A DNA stretch of 64,000 nt from JANPLD01 sp031426355 (GTDB lineage: Bacteria > Pseudomonadota > Alphaproteobacteria > Rickettsiales > UBA8987). Location of the stretch: contig JANPLD010000118.1 in assembly GCA_031426355.1 (NCBI GenBank), positions 1 through 64,000 on the forward strand, written 5' to 3'. The position numbers were made by a program, and so were the translations under genes. The notes below the pieces were generated by a model, which was not told where the DNA came from, ran no database searches, and saw only the letters and a program-made list of their open reading frames with translations. Below are positions 54,180 to 62,592 of the stretch, one piece after another (positions within the stretch are counted from its first letter, which is position 1; each line of letters starts with the position of its first letter).

Positions 54180-54575
54180 TTACTTTTTCAGCAGGTCACG
54201 AATTTCCCTAAGAAGTATAACCTCTTCAGCAATAGGCGCTGCCTCTTTTGCTTCATGTGCTCTTTTAAGTTTGTTCATGCCTTTTATCGCTATAAATATC
54301 GCGAACGCTATTATGATAAAATCAAAAATGGTCTGGAGAAAATTTCCATAATTTATTGTAACAGGCGCAATCCCATTGGTGAATTCACCAAGGTTCAATT
54401 TAAGCTCGGTAAATTTTACACCACCAACCAGAAACCCGATTATTGGCGTTATGATATCCGCCACAAGCGAGGAAACTATTTTACCAAACGCCGCCCCGAT
54501 AACCACACCCACCGCCAAGTCCATCACATTACCTTTCATCGCGAATGATTTGAACTCATGTACAAAATTTTTCAT
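54180..54575 (-). CDS. mscL: Large-conductance mechanosensitive channel
   Basis: 131 residues from the Met with the best ribosome-binding site (GGGAAG); the frame is open 11 codons further. KNFVHEFKSFAMKGNVMDLAVGVVIGAAFGKIVSSLVADIITP is diagnostic (two transmembrane helices). Opens under osmotic downshock. Confidence 0.95.
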   Translation of the reverse strand: MKNFVHEFKSFAMKGNVMDLAVGVVIGAAFGKIVSSLVADIITPIIGFLVGGVKFTELKLNLGEFTNGIAPVTINYGNFLQTIFDFIIIAFAIFIAIKGMNKLKRAHEAKEAAPIAEEVILLREIRDLLKK

Positions 54576-54614
54576 GGCACTTCCCTTTAGTTTTTTGTGT
54601 AGATACAATAAGTA

Positions 54615-55205
54615 TTATCCTTTGAACTTCAAATTATAAACTGATTTATATGTGGATTTATCTTTTTTATATTCTTCAATTTGCAATAAGGTTTCCTTAT
54701 CCATATAATCAAGAAGCGGCTGTTTCACTGAAAACAACTTCTCCATGGCCGGCTTAATTTTTTCGTCCCATTCAGGATAAAAATTATCAAAATCTGTTTT
54801 TCGTAAATATCTGCGGCACTTATCACCGCCGCAGCCATAAAGCTTCATTTCCGTTTCCCAGTTGAATATTCCGTATTCATCAGTAACTTCTTCACCCGCC
54901 TGAATATCACGTATTGCTATCTCAAACCCATAACCGGTAGATATAGAATTCGGGTCACACGAATGGTTAACATATTTCGCGATATCCCAGCTTATCATAC
55001 GAATTCCGAACTGGTCTATGGTGCTATATTTTTCAACTATCTCCCTGAACTTCGGGGAGAGTTTATTATAGGCCGCCTCATCAAAAAAATTCTCCAGTTC
55101 ATCAATCACATATGTGATTGTGCCAGCGGGAATGAACTTCCGCGCGAATATTCCCGAGCCAATCTGCTCATTTATAAATCTTATCTCAGTATCAGGATGC
55201 ATCAT
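54615..55205 (-). CDS. SET-domain protein-lysine methyltransferase
   Basis: 196 residues. Conserved blocks are GSGIFARKFIPAG (SAM-binding start), NHSCDPN at 80-86, GEEVTDEYG at 104-112 (the usual ELxxDY) and a post-SET cysteine cluster with Cys125 and Cys130 (YGCGGDKCRRYL). SET enzymes are mainly eukaryotic; in bacteria some act on host chromatin. No secretion signal is obvious. It follows folD on the same strand with a 5 bp gap. Confidence 0.85.
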   Translation of the reverse strand: MMHPDTEIRFINEQIGSGIFARKFIPAGTITYVIDELENFFDEAAYNKLSPKFREIVEKYSTIDQFGIRMISWDIAKYVNHSCDPNSISTGYGFEIAIRDIQAGEEVTDEYGIFNWETEMKLYGCGGDKCRRYLRKTDFDNFYPEWDEKIKPAMEKLFSVKQPLLDYMDKETLLQIEEYKKDKSTYKSVYNLKFKG

Positions 55206-55210
55206 ATCAC

Positions 55211-56101
55211 TTAGTTTTTAGTTTGAAGATTGAAGTTGGAAGCGCTACTATTTCTTCTAAAAGCTTCCAGCGTATTTTTAAGCAAACAGGCTATAGTCAT
55301 AGGCCCAACACCGCCGGGAACTGGAGTTACTGCAGAAGCAACTGAGGACACATCTGTAAAATCAACATCACCCACCAGTTTTGAATCAACACGGTTAATT
55401 CCTACATCAATAACAACTGCGCCTTCCTTCACCCAGTTGCGCTTTACAAGTAATGGCTTGCCTACTGCTACAACTAGTATATCCGCGCCTTTGCATACAT
55501 CTTCAATATTCTTAGTTCTGGAATGGCAGATGGTTACCGTACAACCTTCATTAAGTAGAAGCTGGGACATCGGCTTGCCGACTATATTACTACGACCCAC
55601 AACAACGGCATTCTTGCCGGAAATATTATCACCAAGAACATCTTTTACAAGAAGCAGGCAGCCTAGCGGAGTACACGGCACCAGCGCATCTTTACTGCCC
55701 GTTACGAGCAGGCCGCGGTTCACAACGTGGAAACCATCAACATCTTTTGCGGGGGAAATCGTTTCAATTACCTTGTCTTCAGATATATTCTTCGGAAGCG
55801 GTAACTGAACAAGTATCCCATGTACTTCAGGATTATTATTCAACTCTTCTATCTTTGATATCAGCTCATTTTCAGATATGCCGGAAGGGTATTTATATTC
55901 AAAATTCTGCATCCCGACTTCAACGGTCTGCTTTGACTTATTACGTACATAAACTTCAGATGCTGGGTCTTCTCCAACAAGTATCACAGCCAGACCCGGC
56001 TGCTTACCGGTTTTAGCTTTAAGTTCGGCAACTTCATCTTTTATTCTAGCACGAAGCGTTTCTGCGAATTTTTTACCATCTATTATTCTCGTCATTTTCA
56101 T
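55211..56101 (-). CDS. folD: Methylenetetrahydrofolate dehydrogenase/cyclohydrolase
   Basis: Bifunctional one-carbon enzyme. About 296 residues from the Met before MTRIIDGKKF. VGEDPASEVYVRNKSKQTVEVGM (with the catalytic Lys), HGILVQLPLP, GRSNIVGKPMSQLL and PVPGGVGPMTI are diagnostic. The last 10 residues (SNFNLQTKN) are encoded by dispersed repeat sequence at about 55213-55240. Confidence 0.95.
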   Translation of the reverse strand: MKMTRIIDGKKFAETLRARIKDEVAELKAKTGKQPGLAVILVGEDPASEVYVRNKSKQTVEVGMQNFEYKYPSGISENELISKIEELNNNPEVHGILVQLPLPKNISEDKVIETISPAKDVDGFHVVNRGLLVTGSKDALVPCTPLGCLLLVKDVLGDNISGKNAVVVGRSNIVGKPMSQLLLNEGCTVTICHSRTKNIEDVCKGADILVVAVGKPLLVKRNWVKEGAVVIDVGINRVDSKLVGDVDFTDVSSVASAVTPVPGGVGPMTIACLLKNTLEAFRRNSSASNFNLQTKN

Positions 56102-56154
56102 CTGGCTTGGTTTGACTGGTTGATAGGGCATTTTTCATAAGATTTCAAGGCCAA

Positions 56155-56478
56155 CTACCTTATGAGTGAGCCGTCACTGTCAAACATATCGAGCTGAGAG
56201 AATAATTTATCGGTAAGATCCATAAATTTAGAGTTTTGTAAGGCTATAACCTGCTTCAGGTAATTCTCATCCCAGTATCGCATTACTTTATCGCGCTCCA
56301 TAGCATTCTCATGCTTTGAATGCATCTCATAATATAAAAGCTTGGAAAGTTTCTTTTCTTTTTTGGAATCGTTATTCTCACGTTTATGCTCGATCACTTT
56401 ACGGGCAAGGTTGCGGCAGACATTTATAGCCATCACGCTGTTGTTATCATCGGTCATTATATAAACGTAGTAAGGCAT
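56155..56478 (-). CDS. Degenerate GIY-YIG nuclease-like protein
   Basis: 107 residues. The frame of the small YhbQ-like GIY-YIG family is visible: YYVYIMTDDN, RNLARKVIEHKRE, LLYYEMH, NAMERDKVMRYWDENYL. The second half of the motif (YIG) is replaced by AINV and the expected Tyr is absent, so catalysis is unlikely. It may have kept a binding role. Confidence 0.65.
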   Translation of the reverse strand: MPYYVYIMTDDNNSVMAINVCRNLARKVIEHKRENNDSKKEKKLSKLLYYEMHSKHENAMERDKVMRYWDENYLKQVIALQNSKFMDLTDKLFSQLDMFDSDGSLIR

Positions 56479-56480
56479 TC

Positions 56481-56604
56481 GTTGATTCGTTGATTCGTTG
56501 TTTCGAATATAACAAAATAAAACAAACCAACAAAATCAAATATTACTTTAAAGAGTATTTGATTCCAAAAAACAAATCAACGAATCAACAAAACAACGAA
56601 TCAA
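56481..56604. repeat. Long imperfect palindromic element
   Basis: A left arm of GTTGATTC repeats (56481-56505) pairs with a right arm of GAATCAAC repeats (about 56573-56604). In the middle a perfect 9-base stem AATCAAATA/TATTTGATT surrounds 13 bases. It fills the gap between the GIY-YIG-like gene and the ferredoxin reductase gene and touches the latter's stop codon. Confidence 0.75.
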
Positions 56605-57609
56605 CTATTTTGGAACACCTTTTGAAGTTGAATATTCAAAGTGAAGTGGTTTACCAAAAACTTTTTCGTATGCTGTATGGCAGGCCATCGCCACTTCCGC
56701 GAATCCACATGAGATCAGCTTTAATTTACCTTTATAATTACAGATATCACCAACGGCATATATGCCTTCAATATTAGTTTGCATATTATGCGCTTCAACA
56801 GAGATATGATTATGATTAAGGTTCAAACCCCAATCTGCAATTGGCCCCAGTTCCATAGCCAGACCAAAGAAACATAGAAGGTTATCAGCTTCAAGCGCGC
56901 GTTTGTTTTTATCAAGATCCTCAACAATAACATTTTTAAGAATGCCACCCTGCCCTTCTAAACCAGAAAGCTGGAATGGAATAACAAACTCAAGCTTGCC
57001 TTTTTTCTCCCACTCCTTCATCTGCGAAACTGATTCAGGAGCAGCGCGGAATTTATCGCGCCTGTGGATAACGTAAACTTTCTCCGCAACTGACGCGAGA
57101 ATATTTGCCCAGTCTACCGCAGAATCACCACCGCCAGCTATCACAACTTTTTTACCGGCATAATCATTCTTAGTGCGAACCATGTAAGCAACACCGCCTG
57201 TTACTTCATACTCACTAAGCCCGTCAATTGGTGGCTTATTAGGCCCGAAAGCTCCACATCCAGCAGCTATGATTATAGCTTTTGCCTGAATGGTAGTATT
57301 TTTTGAAGTAGTTATTGTGAATTCAGAATCAGCCTTCTCAACTTTAACTACCTGCTGCCCTAAATGATAGACAGGAGAAAATGGTGATGCCTGTTTTTCA
57401 AGATTCTTAATTAAATCTTCCGCGACTATCTCAGGAAATGCCGGGATATCGTAAATAGGTTTCTCAGGATAAAGCGCGTTACACTGCCCGCCAACAAAAT
57501 CAAGCGCATCAACCATATGGCATTTCATGCCGAGCATCCCCGCCTGAAACACAGTGAATAAACCCGCCGGGCCAGCGCCTATTATGCAAATATCTGTACG
57601 ATTAATCAT
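56605..57609 (-). CDS. Ferredoxin/flavodoxin-NADP reductase, thioredoxin-reductase-like (FNR2 type)
   Basis: 334 residues. FAD-binding IIGAGPAG at 9-16, VGGQCNALYPEKPIYDIP (typical of YumC-type FNR), NADP-binding IAGGGDSAVDWA, and C-terminal AVGDICNYKGKLKLISCGFAEVAMA. It lacks the CxxC of thioredoxin reductase. It passes electrons between NADPH and ferredoxin or flavodoxin. Its start codon lies inside the CtrA box of the divergent gene at 57660. Confidence 0.9.
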   Translation of the reverse strand: MINRTDICIIGAGPAGLFTVFQAGMLGMKCHMVDALDFVGGQCNALYPEKPIYDIPAFPEIVAEDLIKNLEKQASPFSPVYHLGQQVVKVEKADSEFTITTSKNTTIQAKAIIIAAGCGAFGPNKPPIDGLSEYEVTGGVAYMVRTKNDYAGKKVVIAGGGDSAVDWANILASVAEKVYVIHRRDKFRAAPESVSQMKEWEKKGKLEFVIPFQLSGLEGQGGILKNVIVEDLDKNKRALEADNLLCFFGLAMELGPIADWGLNLNHNHISVEAHNMQTNIEGIYAVGDICNYKGKLKLISCGFAEVAMACHTAYEKVFGKPLHFEYSTSKGVPK

Positions 57610-57633
57610 TCCTTAACTATTCAAATGTATAAT
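57602..57633 (+). promoter_or_regulatory. CtrA-type promoter of the gene at 57660
   Basis: TTAA at 57602-57605 and 57613-57616 (spacer TCATTCC), 11 bp, perfect TATAAT at 57628-57633, 26 bp before the start. It overlaps the start codon of the divergent ferredoxin reductase gene (57607-57609), so CtrA binding could also affect that gene. Confidence 0.75.
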
Positions 57634-57659
57634 GAAGTTTTAACCAAAATATTTAATAT

Positions 57660-58166
57660 ATGAAAGAAATTTTGCAATTATTAGAAAATTATTATGATGG
57701 GCTAATTGATTATGTAAATACCAAAGAGAATTATACTCCTAAAGCATATATGCAATTTGAAATTGATTCCGCCAATAAACTTGTTGAAGACCTTGGAAAA
57801 CTAGATAAAAATAATTCTGTAGATCAAAAATATCTTTGCAAGATCATAAATTATTACAATCAGGTTATAATTCCATCAAAACAAGATAATCTTGATAATT
57901 TTGACTTTTTCGTAAAGCCGGGAAACCCCCATAAGAAACGAGTTGAAACTGAATTTGAGAAACAACCCTTATTGCAAATAATAGAATCTTTTAAAAATAA
58001 AATGACAGATGAAGAGATACTAAAAGATTCCATAGATTCTACAAACACACGTTTAGATAATAACTTGGAAAAAAACTGCCCGGAAGAGAAATTAAAAACA
58101 ACTTTGAGTTACCCGGTTTATAATCCCGATATTTTGAAAAATAAAAAATCTTTTGAGATATGCTAA
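57660..58166 (+). CDS. Unknown lineage-specific protein
   Basis: 168 residues, charged and Asn/Lys-rich (NKLVEDLGKLDKNNSVDQKYL). No signal peptide, membrane segment or known motif. CtrA-type promoter. Followed by a second gene of the same kind. Confidence 0.65.
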   Translation: MKEILQLLENYYDGLIDYVNTKENYTPKAYMQFEIDSANKLVEDLGKLDKNNSVDQKYLCKIINYYNQVIIPSKQDNLDNFDFFVKPGNPHKKRVETEFEKQPLLQIIESFKNKMTDEEILKDSIDSTNTRLDNNLEKNCPEEKLKTTLSYPVYNPDILKNKKSFEIC

Positions 58167-58214
58167 TATAAGTAACTTTCAGTAGTTAAAATTTTTCTTT
58201 AAATTTAGCGATTA

Positions 58215-58246
58215 TTAACCATTTATTAAACTTTACTTGCTATAAT
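58215..58246 (+). promoter_or_regulatory. CtrA-type promoter of the gene at 58283
   Basis: TTAA at 58215-58218 and 58226-58229 (spacer CCATTTA), 11 bp, perfect TATAAT at 58241-58246, 36 bp before the start. Confidence 0.78.
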
Positions 58247-58282
58247 TGCCTCATAACAAAACATAAATTAATTGAGGTTAAG

Positions 58283-58951
58283 ATGTTTATAGAGCAAGGG
58301 TTACAAAGGCAGATGCAGCAAGCTCCGGTTCCAGAACTTCATGAATTACAAAAGATAATAAATAACTTTTCAGATGATTTATTAAATCTAAAGAAAAATT
58401 CTGAACAACAGAATTATGACCTTAACTTTTATTATGAAGAATTAACCAGATCTTATGAAAACTTTCAGCGCAATATTGGAAATTACCAAGTTAAGCCAGG
58501 CGATTTAAAAGGAGAATACCTTAAAGAAATATCTAAAAATAGAATTTCTGATTTTAATTCCATTAAAGAAAATTTCTGGCGTCAATTTAATCCTAATGAT
58601 CCAGCTAATATACCAAGTGAAGAACAAAAACAGGATTTTAGAAATTTTCCTACAGATTACAATCATCTTCGTCGTGATTTAAAAAACAGCTTAATAAATG
58701 AACATTCTTTAGAAAGATTAAGAGAATTGAGCAAAGAGTTTGAAGGTCTATTTCCCGCAGGACAACAATCAGAATTAAAAAATTCTAAAGAAACATCAAA
58801 AGATCATGAACAGTGCTTACCTCAAAATAACAGCATAACTTTAATTGAAAGTGAGGGAGAAGTAATGAAATCATTGGGTATAGAATTAGGAAATCTTGAT
58901 CTTCCTAAAAATAATGTTCAAAGAAATCTTGTTGAAAGACAAATGAGTTAG
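58283..58951 (+). CDS. Unknown lineage-specific protein
   Basis: 222 residues, Asn/Glu/Leu-rich and probably helical (LHELQKIINNFSDDLLNLKKNSEQ), with a Gln-rich start MFIEQGLQRQMQQAPVPE resembling the start of the protein at 47943 (GTQQQMQGLEE). No known family. Ribosome-binding GAGGTTAAG precedes the ATG. CtrA-type promoter. Confidence 0.7.
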   Translation: MFIEQGLQRQMQQAPVPELHELQKIINNFSDDLLNLKKNSEQQNYDLNFYYEELTRSYENFQRNIGNYQVKPGDLKGEYLKEISKNRISDFNSIKENFWRQFNPNDPANIPSEEQKQDFRNFPTDYNHLRRDLKNSLINEHSLERLRELSKEFEGLFPAGQQSELKNSKETSKDHEQCLPQNNSITLIESEGEVMKSLGIELGNLDLPKNNVQRNLVERQMS

Positions 58952-58962
58952 TAACTAATTTC

Positions 58963-59979
58963 TTAACCCCTTGAATAAAATTTCTTAGGGTTTTTATTCT
59001 GATGCATACCTGCTATATCAAGCGTTGCTATCTCAGGTTCGTTATTGAATTTTATCGGAGTTACTGTCTGCGGACATGTGTTCATTTCAGAAGTTATATG
59101 ATATCCTAAATATGGTACTTTCGTTTTGCCAGAAGAATCTACATAATCCTTATCGGTTTTCCTATTATTCATATCATTGCTATAATCGGTATATTCTAAT
59201 GCTCCATTATCTTTATTAGCCTCAACTTTGACTGTTAAATCAATTGTTCTATTTCCAATTGTTTTAAATACATTCTCAGCTATTTCCCATTTAGTATCCC
59301 TGAAGGCATTTTCTACTTTAATCTTTTGTGGAACTTCTTCATATTGCGGATTGTTAGGGTCATTATTATCGCACAATGGATAATATAGTAGTAAAGTAGA
59401 ACCCCTCTTGGAAGTTTTAAATTTTGCCTTCTCATCTGTTACCTTATCAGCTGCATTATCAACCATGGTTATACTAACAACTTTGGATATATTACCTTGT
59501 TTATCAACCTCTGTGTAACTTTCTTTAAAAACCTGCACATCTATATTCTGCCAGCCTTCTAATTTATTTTGAATTATTAAATTCCCTTCATTCTTTAAAG
59601 TGAATTCAGCAGAAATTCCTAAGCTTTGACCATCGCCATCTATTATTCTTCCATCATCACCATCATTATAGGCAGTAATTAGAATATTTGTTTCTCCCGT
59701 ATTAGGATTAACACGAAACCCAGCCATTATTTGCGAAACAAAAGGGCAAGAACAATTATTATAACCAAGAAATATAGGTTTTGTAGCCGAATTGGCAAAA
59801 CTCCTTTGCTTTTGAGTAAGGCCATGTCCACGTATTTTAAGGTTTTCATAACCTGACACTAAGCCATATGTAATAGTATCAGCATTTGCATCATTATATA
59901 TCTCAACATATAATGGCTCACCCTTATCAGGTGGTAAAAAATCGCCATCAGCTAAAATCTTTTTAAAATCTTCAGACAT
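58963..59979 (-). CDS. Unknown lineage-specific beta-rich protein
   Basis: 338 residues, no recognised family. Predominantly strands (LYVEIYNDANADTITYGLVSGYENLKIRG, GNISKVVSITMVDNAAD, IDLTVKVEANKDNGALEYTDYS) with a NNCSCPFVSQ segment near 74-83. No signal peptide. It could be a secreted or surface protein by composition only. CtrA-type promoter. Confidence 0.7.
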   Translation of the reverse strand: MSEDFKKILADGDFLPPDKGEPLYVEIYNDANADTITYGLVSGYENLKIRGHGLTQKQRSFANSATKPIFLGYNNCSCPFVSQIMAGFRVNPNTGETNILITAYNDGDDGRIIDGDGQSLGISAEFTLKNEGNLIIQNKLEGWQNIDVQVFKESYTEVDKQGNISKVVSITMVDNAADKVTDEKAKFKTSKRGSTLLLYYPLCDNNDPNNPQYEEVPQKIKVENAFRDTKWEIAENVFKTIGNRTIDLTVKVEANKDNGALEYTDYSNDMNNRKTDKDYVDSSGKTKVPYLGYHITSEMNTCPQTVTPIKFNNEPEIATLDIAGMHQNKNPKKFYSRG

Positions 59980-60003
59980 ATTTATTCCCCTTGGTCTTCA
60001 GGA

Positions 60004-60035
60004 AATATAACAGATTTGTATTAAAAAAAGGTTAA
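60004..60035 (-). promoter_or_regulatory. CtrA-type promoter of the gene at 58963-59979
   Basis: On the minus strand TTAA (60032-60035), CCTTTTT, TTAA (60021-60024), 11 bp, TATATT (60004-60009), 24 bp before the start. The box is identical to that at 6098-6112. Confidence 0.78.
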
Positions 60036-60075
60036 GAAGCAGCATTATCAGGATAATTAAGAATTATATTCAACC

Positions 60076-60582
60076 TTAAATTGATTTTCCAGCTTTATTT
60101 ATTTCTGTTCTGACAGAATCACAGACTGACTGTAATTTTACCAGTTTTTCTACAGCTTCTCCCGAATTGAATAACCTAGGTTGTTTCTCAGTCACAAAAG
60201 AAAAACCATGATCTTTATCTATAGCCCCTTTAACTTGTACCGCAGCCATTTTAAAATCTGCAACAAATTCCATAACTGAAGTTTTTAAATTTTTTTCAAA
60301 ATCCCTCATATCTTTAGAAGCGCCTAATTTCTGAAGAGCAAAAACTGTGTAATCATCTACATGATCTAATTTTTCCAGACTAAAATCATCCTTTGTAAAA
60401 AGAATACCAGTTAAAGAAATCAAATTTGAATCTTTTGCCGCTTTAACAAGTTTATTTTTAAATTTCCTTGCCTCATCCTTAACTACATAAGATATTTGAT
60501 GCTCCTTACCTTCTGTAAGAAAGGCTCTTTCTATCATAGGATGGAAGCTTCTTAAACTCTTAGGTATATCAATATTAACCAT
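60076..60582 (-). CDS. Unknown protein downstream of lpdA
   Basis: 168 residues, helical and Lys-rich (VVKDEARKFKNKLVKAAKDSN), no signal peptide or known motif. It starts 8 bp after the lpdA stop and has AAGGGGC before its ATG, so it is probably expressed with lpdA. No CtrA box. Confidence 0.65.
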   Translation of the reverse strand: MVNIDIPKSLRSFHPMIERAFLTEGKEHQISYVVKDEARKFKNKLVKAAKDSNLISLTGILFTKDDFSLEKLDHVDDYTVFALQKLGASKDMRDFEKNLKTSVMEFVADFKMAAVQVKGAIDKDHGFSFVTEKQPRLFNSGEAVEKLVKLQSVCDSVRTEINKAGKSI

Positions 60583-60590
60583 AAAGCCCC

Positions 60591-62000
60591 TTAAATATGA
60601 ATAGCCCTTTTCGCTACATCAAGCGCCGCTTCTTTGATCGCTTCATTTAAATCAGGATGTGAATGGCAGGTACGCGCTATATCTTCCGCAGATGCGCCAT
60701 ATTCCATAGCGGTAACAGCTTCAGCTATCATAGTGCCAGCCTGGATACCGATTATATGAACACCAAGGACCTTATCAGTTTTTTTGCAGGCAAGTATCTT
60801 TACAAAACCTTCTGTCTTACCAACTGCTTTCGCCCGGGAATTTGCTGCGAACGGGAATTTACCCTTATTATATTCGATACCTTTCTCTTTCAGCTTTTCT
60901 TCCGTTGCACCAACAGAGGCAACTTCTGGATGGGTATATATAACCGCAGGCATAAGATCATAATTCACGTGCCCTTTCTGGCCAGCCATTATCTCAACTG
61001 CTGCAATAGCATCTTCCTCAGCTTTATGAGCAAGCATAGGCCCGGCAATAACGTCACCAACCGCATATATAGTTTTTTTGTTGGTCTCAAAATGGTCATT
61101 AACTTTTATCCTGCCACGATCATCAAGTTCAACTCCGGCTTCTTTCAAGCCCAGATTTTTAGTATTTGGCTTACGGCCGATAGCTACCAAAACTACATCT
61201 GCTGTTATCTTTTCCTGAGCGCCGCCTTTTGAAGGTTCAACAGTCAGAGTTACTGATTTCTTATCCTTAACCGCACCTAATACCTTAGTTGAAGTTCTAA
61301 ATTTAATACCTTGTTTTTCAAGGGTTTTACGGAATGCTTTGCGAATTTCTTCATCCTGGCCCGGAACTATCTCATCAAGATATTCAACTACCTCAACTTC
61401 AGCGCCAAGCCTTCTCCATACCGAACCCATTTCAAGGCCGATAACACCGCCACCAATAACGATAAGTTTATTCGGAACTTCTTTAAGTGAAAGCGCGCCA
61501 GTAGATGAAACGATCCTGTCCTCATCAATCTCTACACCTGGAAGTTCTGCAACTTCAGAACCAGTTGCTATAAGTATATTTTTTGCGCGGAGTGACTCAG
61601 GCTCGCCCTGCTCTTTCTTAACCGCAACAACACCATTACCCATGATAACAGCCGCGCCAACATAACGCGTAACTTTATTCTTTTTGAAGAGGTAATCTAT
61701 ACCTTGCGTAAGGCTTGTAACAACATCATCCTTCTTTTTTATCATAACGGAAAGGTCAAGCTTAACATCTTTCGCAATTATACCGTGTTCTGCTGCGTGG
61801 TGCTTGGTCTGCTCATATATTTCAGATGAATGAAGGAGCGCCTTTGAAGGTATACAACCAACATTAAGACAGGTGCCACCAAGTGATTTACGCTTTTCGA
61901 TACAGGCAACTTTCATACCAAGTTGCGCCGCGCGTATAGCGCCAACATATCCCGCCGGGCCGCCACCAATAACGATTAGATCAAATGCTTCTGCTGTCAT
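60591..62000 (-). CDS. lpdA: Dihydrolipoamide dehydrogenase
   Basis: E3 of the pyruvate and 2-oxoglutarate dehydrogenase complexes. FAD site VIGGGPAGYVGA (10-21), redox disulfide GGTCLNVGC (Cys44, Cys49), NAD site VIGGGVIGLEMGSVWRRLGAEVEVVE, and the C-terminal HSHPDLNEAIKEA with the His-Glu pair. 469 residues. No E1 or E2 genes are adjacent. Confidence 0.97.
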   Translation of the reverse strand: MTAEAFDLIVIGGGPAGYVGAIRAAQLGMKVACIEKRKSLGGTCLNVGCIPSKALLHSSEIYEQTKHHAAEHGIIAKDVKLDLSVMIKKKDDVVTSLTQGIDYLFKKNKVTRYVGAAVIMGNGVVAVKKEQGEPESLRAKNILIATGSEVAELPGVEIDEDRIVSSTGALSLKEVPNKLIVIGGGVIGLEMGSVWRRLGAEVEVVEYLDEIVPGQDEEIRKAFRKTLEKQGIKFRTSTKVLGAVKDKKSVTLTVEPSKGGAQEKITADVVLVAIGRKPNTKNLGLKEAGVELDDRGRIKVNDHFETNKKTIYAVGDVIAGPMLAHKAEEDAIAAVEIMAGQKGHVNYDLMPAVIYTHPEVASVGATEEKLKEKGIEYNKGKFPFAANSRAKAVGKTEGFVKILACKKTDKVLGVHIIGIQAGTMIAEAVTAMEYGASAEDIARTCHSHPDLNEAIKEAALDVAKRAIHI

Positions 62001-62108
62001 ATATATAGTTGTTATAGTTGAGTATCTAATTGTTAGGGGTTATAAATATTATTATATTTATGGCAAGCTTTAAGGATTAATTTACCATTTTGTAATATAG
62101 TTAACATA

Positions 62109-62546
62109 ATGAAATATATAGACTGGAAATTATCAAAAGATGAAGCCGCCCTGCTGGAGGGAACAAAACTGGTATTATGTGATATCTGGAGGAAAGGTAG
62201 CCCTAAAAGTAACAAAACTGATGAATACACTTTGCTCTACGAAGAAGATGGAAAATCAGTAGAAGAAAATATAAAAACAGCAAAATTTGCGAAAAATATA
62301 TTTCAAGAATTAACTGAAAAGCATGGCTACGAAAGGAAACAAGCTATAAAATTCATCAGTGAAGCAACTATGAGAGCTGGTGATGACATGAGAACAACCA
62401 GATTATTCCGATACGGAATTATAAACTCCCATGTATTAAGAATGGATGCAATTCTGGAAGAGCACGAAATGCCAAAGCCACGAATACAGCAACAGCAAAG
62501 CTTAAAACAAATTTTTAAGGAAGCCTGGAGAGATGTTTTGAAATAA
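62109..62546 (+). CDS. Unknown small protein
   Basis: 145 residues, helical (KTAKFAKNIFQELTEKHGYERKQAIKFISEATMRAG), no signal peptide. The C-terminal third is basic. No family or CtrA box recognised. Divergent from lpdA. Confidence 0.65.
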   Translation: MKYIDWKLSKDEAALLEGTKLVLCDIWRKGSPKSNKTDEYTLLYEEDGKSVEENIKTAKFAKNIFQELTEKHGYERKQAIKFISEATMRAGDDMRTTRLFRYGIINSHVLRMDAILEEHEMPKPRIQQQQSLKQIFKEAWRDVLK

Positions 62547-62592
62547 AATTAAATAACCAACAGAAAAACCTTATAATTACAAGGCCTAATTG

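Noticed and set aside
62069..62098. Possible CtrA box upstream of the gene at 62109
   Set aside because: Only one TTAA half site fits; the half-site gap is 3 bp and the distance to TAATAT is 12 bp, unlike the others.
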